Shown here one piece after another: positions 7,276-16,206 of a stretch of 64,000 nt of DNA. Location of the stretch: the NCBI RefSeq assembly GCF_001270495.1, contig NZ_LGUR01000196.1:1-64000 (forward strand), given 5' to 3'. The position numbers were made by a program, and so were the translations under genes. The notes beneath the pieces were generated by a model, which saw only the letters and a list, made by a program, of their open reading frames with translations, was not told the origin of the DNA and made no database searches. This DNA is from Streptomyces viridochromogenes (lineage in GTDB: Bacteria > Actinomycetota > Actinomycetes > Streptomycetales > Streptomycetaceae). How positions within the stretch are numbered: the stretch's first letter is position 1; each line of letters opens with the position of its first letter.

Positions 7276-10200
7276 TCAGGTGGCCGGTGCCTCCAGCTTG
7301 CTGATGCGTATCGCCCCTCGGGGCTCCCCCGGGTGGGCACTGGTCAGGGTCAGTCGCAGCCGGGAGCCTCGTACCGCGTCGAAGGTGATGATGGTCGGCG
7401 CGTCGGAGGCGGTGGCCCAGCCCACGGACGCGCCCTCTACCGGCACGTACCGTCGGCCGTCCCACACCTCGGCCACGACCGACGCGGGCAGCGTGTGCGT
7501 GGCGTCCACGGTGAAGGAGACCTCCGCCCGGTCGATGGTCCGCGCCCGCCCGAAGTCCACGCAGACCCAGTCCTCCACCCTGGCCCCGTCGAAGGCCGGC
7601 AGCAGGGCCGTGGCCGACTTGAGGAAGCCGTTCGACCAGCCGGTGGCCGGGTCGCCGTCGAGCATGGCGGCGGGGAGGGTGTCGGGGCGGCCGGAGTAAC
7701 TGGCGTCCGCATAGGGGTAGTTGGTCGGCGCCGGGTGGTCCGGCTCGAACTCCGCGGCCGGGGTGAGCGCTGCCGAACGGGCGGGAGACGTCCGCACGGT
7801 CACGCTGCCCCTCCGCAGGCCCTCGGCCCGTGCGGTCACCTTCAGGGCACCCGCCTTCGTACCGGACCGTACGATCGCCAGTGCCTTGCCGCAGAAGGCC
7901 GTACGCGTACTGGCCTGGTAGCGCTCGGCGCTCTCCTCCCGTCCGTTGTCGAGCCCGGCGAGCGAGCCGCCCGTCACCTCGAAGGTGATCAGGTCCTCGG
8001 CGTCGGGCACCACCACACCCCGGGCGTCGACGACCTCGGCGGTCACGAAGACCAGTGAACGGCCGTCGGCGGCAAGGGACTCGCGGTCGGCGCTCAGCCG
8101 TACGGCCCTCGGCGCACCGGCCGTGCGCAGTACGTCGGTGGCGACCGCCTTGCCGCCCCTGCGGGCCACCGCCTTCAACTCACCTGCCCGGTACGGCACT
8201 TTCCAGGTCAGATGAAGCTTGCCCGCGCTGCCGTTCGGGCTGGTGTAGCTGCCGGGGTAGGGGCCGTCGGTGAAGGTCTTGTCGTCGCCGGTCGCCTCGG
8301 TCGTCTCCAGGTAGGCCCGGCCGTCGACGGTCTTCTTGGTGTCGAAGGTCCGGGTGCCGAGGGACCTTCCGTTGAGGAACAGCTCGACGGTGTCGACGTT
8401 GGAGTACGCCCACACCTCGACCGTGTCGCCCTCCCGGTGGTTCCAGGTCATCGGCAGCAGATGGACCATCGGCTCGCCGACCCACTGGCTCCGGAACAGG
8501 TGGTACATGTCCTTCGGGAAGCCGGCCGTGTCGACCGCGCCGAAGAAGGACGCCTTCACCGGGAAGACGTCGTACGGGGTGGGCTCGCCGATGTAGTCGA
8601 TGCCGGACCACAGGAACTGCCCGGCGAACCACTTCCGGTCCCGGTCCTTCTTGTGCCCGTACTCGCCGCTCATGGTCCAGGAGGCGAGGTTGTTGTCGTA
8701 CGACGAGGTCGCGCGCTTGCCCGGGGTGTGGTTCTCGCCGGTGTTGAGGCGCTCGGGCTCCTGGTAGGCGCCGCGGGTGGACGTCTCGGAGGACGACTCG
8801 GACTCGAAGAGGAACAGGTGGGGATAGCGGGCGTGCAGGGCGTCCACCGACTTGGCGGTGTTGTAGTTGAGGCCGAGGCCGTCGAGTTTGGCCAGGATCA
8901 GGTCGCCGGGCGAGCCCGGGGCGGGCACGCTGCGGTGGCGGTGGGAGCCGATGACGACCGGGCGGGTGTCGTCGGAGGCCTTGACGGCGGCGATGAGCCG
9001 GTCGGCCATGGCGAGTCCGGAGGTCGAGGTGAACTCGGAGACCTCGTTGCCGATCGACCACACGAGGACGGCGGGCGAGTTGCGGGCCGCCAGCACCATC
9101 TCGGTGATGTCCTTGTCGGCCCACTCGTCGAAGAAGCGCCCGTAGTCGTACCGCGTCTTGGGCGAACGCCAGCAGTCGAACGCCTCCACCAGCATCACGA
9201 TGCCCATCTCCTCGCAGACCTGGATCATCTCCGGCGAGGGCGGGTTGTGGGAGGTGCGGAAGGCGTTGACGCCCATCGACTTCATGATGGCCATCTGCCG
9301 CCGGATCGCGTCGATGCTGACGGCGGCGCCGAGGGCACCCAGGTCGTGGTGGAGGTCGACGCCCTTGATCTTGCTGTAGGTGCCGTTGAGGTGGAAGCCG
9401 TCGTCCGGGTCGAAGCGGAAGGTGCGGAAGCCGAAGGCGGTGCGGTAGGTGTCGGTGGTCCGGCCGCCGACGCGCAGTTCGGTCTTCAGGGTGTAGCGGT
9501 GGTGCGGGGTCTCGAAGTCCCACAACCTGGGCCTCGGGACCGTGAGTTCATGGGTCTCGGTGGCCCGGTCGGTGACGGGGACCGTGGAGGACGTACGGGC
9601 GACCGTGCGGCCGTCGGGACCGACGATCCGCGAGACGACCTCGACGTCCGTGCCGCCGCCGGAGGTGTTCACCACCGAGGTCCGGACCCGGACGACGCCC
9701 CGCTCCTCGGTGATCTCCGGCGTCGTGACGTACGTACCCCAGCGCTGAACGTGCACCGGCTCGGTGACGACGAGGCGGGCCTCGCGGTAGATGCCGCTGC
9801 CCGAGTACCAGCGGCTGCTGGGCAGGCGGTTCTGCACCTTGACCGCGAGCACGTTCTCAGTGCTGCCGTCGGTGTGCACGAGGTCGGTGAGGTCGAGGGC
9901 GAAGCCGGTGTAGCCGTAGGGGTGGCGGCCGACCTCCCTGCCGTTGCAGTAGACGTAGGAGTCCATGTAGACGCCGTCGAACTCCACCGATATGCGCTTG
10001 CCCGCGAGGGCGGGCGGCAGGGTGAAGGCGAGGCGGTACCAGCCGAGGCCGCCGGGGAAGAAGCCGGTGCCGCTGGTGGTGCCGTGCTCGGTGGTCGGGG
10101 CGAACTCGATGCTCCAGTCGTGCGGCACCGCGACCTCGCGCCATCCGGAGTCGTCGTGGCCGGGGTCGGCGGCATCGGCGTACTGCCCGGTCGGGTCGGT

Positions 10201-10383
10201 GATGCCCCCCGGGTTCACCAGGGCGAAGCGCCAGCCGTCGCGCAACGCGACCGTGCGGCGGCCGGACGCGGCATCGGCCGCCCCGGCGACCTCCGCGGCC
10301 CGTGCCGTCGAGGTACTCAGCAGTGCTCCGGCCGCCGGGGCGGCCGTGGAGGCGAGCAGTAACGATCTTCGAGTGACTGTCAT
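7276..10383 (-). CDS. Tat-exported GH2 glycosidase (beta-galactosidase-like)
   Basis: A 1035-residue enzyme. The N-terminus TRRSLLLAST with a hydrophobic stretch and ARAAE is a twin-arginine signal. Next come the GH2 sugar-binding jelly roll (about 45-220, with RWYSGSGIYR), an immunoglobulin-like domain (225-325) and the TIM barrel (330-620). WSIGNEV carries the acid/base Glu447, and the nucleophile is probably one of Glu527 or Glu529 in FESESSS. C-terminal DUF4982 and bacterial Ig-like domains and an F5/8-type discoidin domain (about 890-1035) suggest binding to complex glycans. The sugar could be a galactoside or glucuronide; sequence alone does not decide. It lies upstream of the GH9 gene, same strand, separated by a repeat element and the CebR box. 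Confidence 0.92.
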   Translation of the reverse strand: MTVTRRSLLLASTAAPAAGALLSTSTARAAEVAGAADAASGRRTVALRDGWRFALVNPGGITDPTGQYADAADPGHDDSGWREVAVPHDWSIEFAPTTEHGTTSGTGFFPGGLGWYRLAFTLPPALAGKRISVEFDGVYMDSYVYCNGREVGRHPYGYTGFALDLTDLVHTDGSTENVLAVKVQNRLPSSRWYSGSGIYREARLVVTEPVHVQRWGTYVTTPEITEERGVVRVRTSVVNTSGGGTDVEVVSRIVGPDGRTVARTSSTVPVTDRATETHELTVPRPRLWDFETPHHRYTLKTELRVGGRTTDTYRTAFGFRTFRFDPDDGFHLNGTYSKIKGVDLHHDLGALGAAVSIDAIRRQMAIMKSMGVNAFRTSHNPPSPEMIQVCEEMGIVMLVEAFDCWRSPKTRYDYGRFFDEWADKDITEMVLAARNSPAVLVWSIGNEVSEFTSTSGLAMADRLIAAVKASDDTRPVVIGSHRHRSVPAPGSPGDLILAKLDGLGLNYNTAKSVDALHARYPHLFLFESESSSETSTRGAYQEPERLNTGENHTPGKRATSSYDNNLASWTMSGEYGHKKDRDRKWFAGQFLWSGIDYIGEPTPYDVFPVKASFFGAVDTAGFPKDMYHLFRSQWVGEPMVHLLPMTWNHREGDTVEVWAYSNVDTVELFLNGRSLGTRTFDTKKTVDGRAYLETTEATGDDKTFTDGPYPGSYTSPNGSAGKLHLTWKVPYRAGELKAVARRGGKAVATDVLRTAGAPRAVRLSADRESLAADGRSLVFVTAEVVDARGVVVPDAEDLITFEVTGGSLAGLDNGREESAERYQASTRTAFCGKALAIVRSGTKAGALKVTARAEGLRRGSVTVRTSPARSAALTPAAEFEPDHPAPTNYPYADASYSGRPDTLPAAMLDGDPATGWSNGFLKSATALLPAFDGARVEDWVCVDFGRARTIDRAEVSFTVDATHTLPASVVAEVWDGRRYVPVEGASVGWATASDAPTIITFDAVRGSRLRLTLTSAHPGEPRGAIRISKLEAPAT

Positions 10384-10576
10384 GGCGCCGGCTCTCCCTC
10401 ATCAGGGCCCAGAAGTACTCACAACTGATCGTGAACAAACAGATTCTGACGGTGAGGGATGCGGAGCAGTCAAGAGTGCGCCCGAGAGTTCCGGTACGGA
10501 TGGGTCGCCGAAGCACTAGGCTGGAGCCCGAGTGTCACGCTTGATCACCGTGAGTGTGCGCGTTGGAGTGGCGAGC

Positions 10577-12955
10577 ATGAGCCCGGAGTATCCGTTCGAC
10601 GAGGCCGCGACGGCCCGGGCGGTCATCGACGACAGCGGCGAACTCGTCGAGTGGAACGCCGGCGCCGAGCGGCTGCTGGGCCACCGGGCCGCCGAGGTCG
10701 TGGGGCGCCCGGCCGTGGATCTGCTGGCCGACGAGGAGGGACGCCCCGCCCCGCGGGGCGACCGCTGGCACGGCATCCTCACGCTGCGCCGCCGCGACGG
10801 GGGCACGGTCTCCGTATGGCTGCTCGCCCACCGTCTGCGGCCCCAGGGCGCAGGGCCCCACCACTGGCTCGTGGTCACACCGCTGGAGGGGGACGGCCCA
10901 CGGCTGCCCGACGATCCGCTGGACAGCGTCGGGCTCCTCGCGTCGCCCTGCGCCATCGCGATCTACGACGAGCGGCTTCGACTGCACAGGATCAACCCGG
11001 TCATGGCGGAGGTCCTCCAGCTGTCCGAGGAGCATGTGCGGGGTCTACGGGCATCGGAGCTGACCGGCAGACGGCAGAGCGTCGACATCGAACGGCACCT
11101 GCTGCGCGTGCTCACCACGGGCCGCGGCACCGACGTACGGACCTACGTTCCGGTCGGCGGCGACAGAACGCACGCCTGGCTGGCCCGCCTGGCCCCGATC
11201 ACCGACGCCAGGGGGCGGGTGCGCGGCGTGTCCGTCGCCGCGCACGACTTCACCGAGCAGTACCTCGCCCAGGAGCGGCTGCAACTGGTGAACGAGGCGA
11301 GCGTCCGCATCGGCACCACCCTCGATGTCACACGGACGGCACAGGAGCTGGCGGACATCTGTGTCCCCGCGCTCGCCGACTTCGTCAGCGTCGACCTGCT
11401 GGACCCCCTGGAGCACGACGGCGAGGCACTCACCGGCCGGCTCACCGCCCCGTTCGGCCTGCGCCAGACCGCCCACCGGTCGGTCAACACCGGCAGCCCC
11501 GAAGCCGTGGTCAAGCCGGGACATGTCGATGTGTATCCCACCCCCTCGCCGCAGGCGGACGCGCTGCTGGCCGGCCACACCCTCGTCGCGTCGACCGCGA
11601 CCGGCGACCTCGCGCAGTGGCTCTCCTGGGATCCGGCACGGGCCGAGCGGATCCAGGAGTACGGCATCCACACCACCATGTCGGTGCCGATCCAGGCCCG
11701 CGGCACCACCCTCGGCGTCGCCGTACTCACCCGGTTCGAGAACCCCGAGCCGTTCACGCCCGACGACGTGCTGCTGGCCGAGGAGATCACGGCCCGCGCC
11801 GCCGTCTGTATCGACAACGCCCGCCGCTACTCCCGCGAACGCGAGACCGCCCTCGCCCTCCAGCGCAGCCTGCTGCCCCGGTCCCTGCCGCGCACCGCCG
11901 CGCTCGAAGCGGCCTCGCGCTATCTCCCGGCGGCGCGCTCCGATGTGGGCGGTGACTGGTTCGACGTGATCCCGCTGTCCGGGATGCGGGTGGCGATGGT
12001 CGTCGGGGACGTCGTCGGGCACGGCATCCAGGCCTCGGCCACCATGGGTCGGCTGCGCACCGCCGTGCGCACCCTGGCCGACATCGACCTCGCGCCCGAC
12101 GAACTGCTCACCCACCTCGACGACCTGGTCGTCAGGCTGTCCGAGGAGGCGGGCACCGACGGCGTCTCGGGGGAGGTCGGCGCCACCTGTCTGTACGCGG
12201 TGTACGACCCGGTCTCCCGGCGCTGCACGATGGCCCGGGCCGGACACCCCTCGCCCGTCATGGTGCCGCCCGGCGGCGCCCCGCGGGAGATCGAGCTGCC
12301 GGCCGGACCGCCACTGGGCCTGGGCGGGCTGCCCTTCGAGTCGGCCGAGGTCGAGCTGCGCGAGGGCACGGTGCTCGCCCTCTACACCGACGGACTGGTC
12401 GAGACCCGCGAGCGGGACGTCGACGCCAGCCACGCGCTGCTGTGCGACGCGCTGTCGGCGTTCTCCGACTCGCTGGACGAGACGTGCGACCGCGTCCTGC
12501 ACGCCCTGCTCCCGCCGTCCGGCGCCGCGGACGACGTGGCCCTGCTGCTGGCCCGCACCCAGGGGCTGCCGTCCTCCCGGGTGGCGACCTGGGACATCCC
12601 GGCGGACCCCGCGCTCGTCGCGCCCATCCGCAAACAGGTCCTGGAGCAGCTCGGCGTATGGAGTCTGACCGAGGCGTCGTTCACCGCCGAGCTGGTGGTC
12701 AGCGAGCTGGTCACCAACGCCATCCGCTACGGCATCCACCCCATCCGGCTCCGGCTGATCCATGACACGGCGACGCTGATCTGCGAGGTGTCCGACACCA
12801 GCCACACGGCACCGCACCTGCGCCGCGCCAAGACCTTCGACGAGGGTGGCCGCGGACTGCTGCTGGTCGCTCAGCTGACCCAGCGCTGGGGCAGCCGGCA
12901 CACGGCGGACGGCAAGACGATCTGGGCGGAGATCGGGCTCCTCGACGAGGAGTGA
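10577..12955 (+). CDS. PAS-PAS-GAF SpoIIE-type phosphatase with ATPase domain
   Basis: A 792-residue cytoplasmic signalling protein. PAS 1 covers about 5-110 (VIDDSGELVEWNAGAERLLG) and PAS 2 about 120-240. GAF covers 260-410 (VSVPIQARGTTLGVAVLTRF). The SpoIIE/PP2C Ser phosphatase covers 440-650 (DVGGDWFDVIPL and VVGDVVGHG supply metal-binding Asp). A C-terminal HATPase covers 665-790 (ELVTNAIRYG, GRGLLLV), like anti-sigma kinases RsbW/SpoIIAB. It carries both the kinase-like and phosphatase halves of a partner-switching pathway and probably acts on an anti-anti-sigma (STAS) protein. The ATG at 10577 has a GGAG eight bases upstream; GTG codons at 10532 or 10550 are less well placed. Confidence 0.92.
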   Translation: MSPEYPFDEAATARAVIDDSGELVEWNAGAERLLGHRAAEVVGRPAVDLLADEEGRPAPRGDRWHGILTLRRRDGGTVSVWLLAHRLRPQGAGPHHWLVVTPLEGDGPRLPDDPLDSVGLLASPCAIAIYDERLRLHRINPVMAEVLQLSEEHVRGLRASELTGRRQSVDIERHLLRVLTTGRGTDVRTYVPVGGDRTHAWLARLAPITDARGRVRGVSVAAHDFTEQYLAQERLQLVNEASVRIGTTLDVTRTAQELADICVPALADFVSVDLLDPLEHDGEALTGRLTAPFGLRQTAHRSVNTGSPEAVVKPGHVDVYPTPSPQADALLAGHTLVASTATGDLAQWLSWDPARAERIQEYGIHTTMSVPIQARGTTLGVAVLTRFENPEPFTPDDVLLAEEITARAAVCIDNARRYSRERETALALQRSLLPRSLPRTAALEAASRYLPAARSDVGGDWFDVIPLSGMRVAMVVGDVVGHGIQASATMGRLRTAVRTLADIDLAPDELLTHLDDLVVRLSEEAGTDGVSGEVGATCLYAVYDPVSRRCTMARAGHPSPVMVPPGGAPREIELPAGPPLGLGGLPFESAEVELREGTVLALYTDGLVETRERDVDASHALLCDALSAFSDSLDETCDRVLHALLPPSGAADDVALLLARTQGLPSSRVATWDIPADPALVAPIRKQVLEQLGVWSLTEASFTAELVVSELVTNAIRYGIHPIRLRLIHDTATLICEVSDTSHTAPHLRRAKTFDEGGRGLLLVAQLTQRWGSRHTADGKTIWAEIGLLDEE

Positions 12956-13002
12956 GTACGCGGCGGAAAAGCGGTGAGTAGCCGGCGGAAAAGCGGGGAG
13001 TC

Positions 13003-13692
13003 GTGACAGACATGGGACGTGCACGGACCTTCCACTCCTTACACCGGGTGACTCCCCTCGTGACCGCCGTGGCGCTGCTGGGCCTGCTGGCCGCGTGCGA
13101 CGGCGGTGCCGACTCCACGGGCGCCGCACGGACACCGGCCGCCACGAGCGGCCGTACGACCGGTTCGGCCACGGCGGACACCGGGAGCCCCACGACCGGG
13201 CCGGACACGACCGGACCGGGTACCGCTGACACCGTCGGCACCGAGAGCCCGGTGACCCAGTCGGGCGCCGCCGCCCCGCGCTGTCGTACGTCCGAGCTGC
13301 GCGCGTCGATCGGACGCCCCAGTCCGGGGGCCGGACAGCGGAACTTCCCGATCGTGCTGACCAATACGGCCGACCGCGTCTGCACCGTCCGCGGCTATCC
13401 GGGTGCCGCCTTCGTCGACGCGTCCGGCAAGCAGCTCGGACCGGATCCGAAGCGCTCCCCCGACACGCCCACGACCGTCACGCTGGCCCCGGGCCGCAGC
13501 GCCTGGGCCGGGCTGTCCTTCGCCAGCCCCGAGATCAGCGGTGCTCGTACCGCCCTGCCGACGGCGCTGCTCGTGACGCCGCCCGACGAGCGGGATCCGC
13601 TCAAGGTGACCTGGACGGCCGGTGAGGTGCCGGTGGCCGGGAACGAGTCCGCGGTGCGCCTGACGGTTGTCCAGCCCGGCACCGGCGGCTGA
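13003..13692 (+). CDS. DUF4232 lipoprotein
   Basis: A 229-residue protein. A signal sequence ends in lipobox LLAAC (Cys about 31), so it is anchored to the outer membrane face. A Thr/Ser/Gly-rich linker (about 32-85) leads to the DUF4232 domain (about 88-225), which starts at RCRTSELRASIG and contains NTADRVCTVRGYPGAAFVD, the usual pattern with two conserved Cys. Function is unknown; the family is abundant in actinomycetes. It starts 47 bp after the phosphatase gene and converges on the lectin-fusion gene 9 bp away. Two copies of a short GTGAGTA/GGAGTCG-flanked AAGCGG segment precede the start. Confidence 0.85.
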   Translation: MTDMGRARTFHSLHRVTPLVTAVALLGLLAACDGGADSTGAARTPAATSGRTTGSATADTGSPTTGPDTTGPGTADTVGTESPVTQSGAAAPRCRTSELRASIGRPSPGAGQRNFPIVLTNTADRVCTVRGYPGAAFVDASGKQLGPDPKRSPDTPTTVTLAPGRSAWAGLSFASPEISGARTALPTALLVTPPDERDPLKVTWTAGEVPVAGNESAVRLTVVQPGTGG

Positions 13693-13701
13693 TCGGTCCG
13701 G

Positions 13702-15861
13702 TCAGCCGCGGCCGCGACCGCCGTATCCGTAACCGCCGTAACCGCCGTAACCGCCGTAACCGTCACCCCCGTACCCGTACCCGCTCCCGTACCCGCCGTC
13801 GGACCCGTTCTGGCCGTCCCAGGAGCAGGAGTACGGGTTGGAGTAGCAGGACGCGTCGGTCGGGGACGGGCTCGTGGCCGTCGGCTGCGGCGCCGGGGTG
13901 GTGGACGGTGTCGGCGTGCGGGTCGGCGTCTTCGACGGTTCAGGGGTGGGGGTCGGGGTCGGCGTGTTCGCCGCCTCCGCCTTCGAGTCCCAGTTGACGA
14001 CCTCCAGCTGGAGTTCCGTCTTCGACGTGTCGATAACCCAGTGCTGGGCCTCGGTGTCGTCCTCGCGGCTCTTGAGGACCAGGGCGCCCGAGCCGTCGGT
14101 GGCGGCGGGGCTCAGGGCCAGGTCCTGGTTGAAGCGCGGCACCAGGGTGCCCTGGAGGGTGAAGTCGTAGCGGACGTTCTTGGTCTCGGAATCGGCGGCA
14201 CCCTTGCACGGGGCCAGCCGGACCGAGTACCCGAGGTGGGAGTCGAGGCAGAGATCGGGGTTCGCCGCGCTGCGCACCAGCCCGTCGGTCTCGTACGACC
14301 ACTGCTGGCCGGGCGCCGAGGAGCACTTGGTGAGTTCGGTCTCGGCGTCCTTGACGGCCTTTGCGCCGACGATGCCGACGCACAGCCCGGACCCGATGTT
14401 GTGCAGCCGCCCCCGCAGCTCGCCCTTCGCGGCCTCGGCGGCGCCCGCCCAGGACGGGTTGCTGGTGGCGGATCCCGCGTCGGCGCCAGGGTCGGCGTCG
14501 GGTGCCTCGGTGGGGCGGTCGTTCGCGGTCGGAGCGGACCCCTCGTCGGATCCGCCCGCTGACCAGATGACCAGCGGCACCACGACCAGGGCGCTGACGG
14601 TCGCCACGGCCGCGGTGAGGTTGCGGCGCCGGGAGGCACGGCGGGCGGCCTTGAGGGCCGCGCGACCGGAGCAGGTGCGGTCGGCGCCGGTGGGTGGGGC
14701 CGTGGTGGCGTCGGTCTGCCGGGCGGACCGACGGGCGGCCCGGCGTCCGGCGCGGGGGCCCGTCCCCGCGGGGGAGCCGCCGGACGCCGCGGCGGCGAAG
14801 GACTCGCCTGCGGGGGCGAAAGGCGGACCGGCGGGCGCGGGTATCTCCCCGCTGGAGGCGAAGGCCGCCGCCCCAGGGGCGAAGCCATCACTCGCAGGAG
14901 CGGGGGCATGTGCCGGAGGGGGCGGGACATCCGCCGGAGGGACGAAGTCGGCGGCGTCGGAGAAGAACGACTCGCCCGCGATCGGCGCGGCGGATTCCGG
15001 GGCCGGCGGCGCCTCGGCCGGCGCCTCGGCCTGGCGCGCTCTCGCGTCCAGGTAGGGTCTCGCGCCCCAGCCCAGCACGGCCTCGGCCAGTGCGACGCCG
15101 AGCCCTTGGTTGAAGAAGGTCAGCTGGTCGGCGGTGTCACTGCAGTGCCCGCAGCGCTCCAGGTGCTCGCGCAGGTCGGGGTCCACGTCGACGCCGCCGC
15201 GGCGGTAGGTGACGTCCAGCATCCGCAGGTACTGCCGGCACTCGTGCTCGGGGGCGAGTTCGCGGTGGACCTGGAGGCACTCCTCGCGCAACCGCTCGCA
15301 GGCCCGGCCCAGTTCGACGCGGGCGGACTCCTCGTCGAGGCCGAGGAGCCCGGCCGGTACGGCCAGTGGTTCGGCCTCGACCTCGGTGTGCCACAGCAGA
15401 CAGCGGGCCGCCTGGGGAAGCCGCTGGAAGGCTCCGGTCAGCAGCCGCCGGTTCGCCGGGGGCAGCAGTCGGGCGGCGACGCGTTCCGCGCCCTCCGTCT
15501 CGGACCGCAACTCGGGGTGGAGCAGCTCGCGCCTGTGGTCGGTGTCCCACTCGGCGGCGATCCGGCGCACGGTGACGAGCAGTTGGGGGCGCCACGCGGC
15601 CGTCGGACCGGTCTGCCGCAGGGTTTCGCCGAAGAGCCGGGTGAAGGCCGCGGTGGTGAGCATGCCCGCGGACCGGGCATCGGCGGTGCACAGCCGTGCG
15701 TAGGCGAAGCCCGCTTCCCAGTGCCGGTCGAGAAGTTCACCGACGGGGTGCAGCGCCGGTGTCACCCCCGTCCACTTCTTCAGTTCGGCGCTCAGTTGAG
15801 CGTCCGTCACATCGAAGAGGCGGGCGTCGTCAGGCGAATTCGACAGGCCTGCGTCAGGCAC
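13702..15861 (-). CDS. Membrane protein fusing sigma-like, zinc-finger and ricin-lectin parts
   Basis: A 719-residue protein. About residues 15-210 resemble ECF sigma regions 2 and 4 (LTTAAFTRLFGETLRQ; RLPQAARCLLWHTEVE; a helix-turn-helix). HLERCGHC at about 240 is the H-x3-C-x2-C zinc motif of anti-sigma factors. A Pro/Ala-rich linker, an Arg-rich stretch and one transmembrane helix (LTAAVATVSALVVVPLVIWS, about 415-435) precede an extracellular ricin-type beta-trefoil (about 490-620, with GLCVGI, LCLD, QHW). A Pro/Thr linker and a Gly/Tyr-rich tail end the protein. The GTG at 15861 has GGAGG nine bases upstream; ATGs at 15891 and 15963 are in frame but lack this. It probably links envelope glycan sensing to the cytoplasm. 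The sigma part may be non-functional. Confidence 0.75.
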   Translation of the reverse strand: MPDAGLSNSPDDARLFDVTDAQLSAELKKWTGVTPALHPVGELLDRHWEAGFAYARLCTADARSAGMLTTAAFTRLFGETLRQTGPTAAWRPQLLVTVRRIAAEWDTDHRRELLHPELRSETEGAERVAARLLPPANRRLLTGAFQRLPQAARCLLWHTEVEAEPLAVPAGLLGLDEESARVELGRACERLREECLQVHRELAPEHECRQYLRMLDVTYRRGGVDVDPDLREHLERCGHCSDTADQLTFFNQGLGVALAEAVLGWGARPYLDARARQAEAPAEAPPAPESAAPIAGESFFSDAADFVPPADVPPPPAHAPAPASDGFAPGAAAFASSGEIPAPAGPPFAPAGESFAAAASGGSPAGTGPRAGRRAARRSARQTDATTAPPTGADRTCSGRAALKAARRASRRRNLTAAVATVSALVVVPLVIWSAGGSDEGSAPTANDRPTEAPDADPGADAGSATSNPSWAGAAEAAKGELRGRLHNIGSGLCVGIVGAKAVKDAETELTKCSSAPGQQWSYETDGLVRSAANPDLCLDSHLGYSVRLAPCKGAADSETKNVRYDFTLQGTLVPRFNQDLALSPAATDGSGALVLKSREDDTEAQHWVIDTSKTELQLEVVNWDSKAEAANTPTPTPTPEPSKTPTRTPTPSTTPAPQPTATSPSPTDASCYSNPYSCSWDGQNGSDGGYGSGYGYGGDGYGGYGGYGGYGYGGRGRG
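13718..13800 (-). repeat. Tandem Gly/Tyr-coding repeats in the lectin-fusion tail
   Basis: Three perfect 9-bp units CCGCCGTAA (13733-13759) with degenerate copies on both sides encode a GYGG-type tail on the minus strand. The tract is prone to slippage, so tail length may vary between strains. Confidence 0.8.
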
Positions 15862-16206
15862 GACGGTATTCCTCCGGAGGGCATTCGGCATTGAAGGTCC
15901 ATACCAAGGGGTATGCTCCGGGCGCGGCTCTTGTGAAGCCTGGGGCACTGGGGAGCGAGGCACACCTTTTCACAGGTCAGGGGCAGAGAACAAGCGATTC
16001 CGGTTTTTGTGCATTGCGTGCGCGACGCTCACCGTTTGACGAATGGTCAATAGCAGTCCGCGGCGATTACGGCATATCAGCGGGGGCAATTGGAAATGGT
16101 ATCCACTCAGCTCCGCCAGAGCGCGAGCGAAAACCATTGAACGGCCGATCTCCGACTTTCATGCCTGGTCATACGGACGTACGGACCTTCACCCCGCCTT
16201 CACAAG
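15862..16206. other. Non-coding promoter region with dyad
   Basis: 345 bp between two minus-strand genes, more AT-rich than average. CATACC (15900-15905) and GGTATG (15910-15915) form a 6-bp-arm dyad 39 bp upstream of the lectin-fusion GTG, a possible operator. I saw no confident -35/-10 pair and no small gene. Confidence 0.4.

Noticed and set aside
8212..10362. 716-codon plus-strand open frame opposite the GH2 gene
   Set aside because: Antisense shadow caused by high GC; the GH2 reading has catalytic motifs and a signal peptide.
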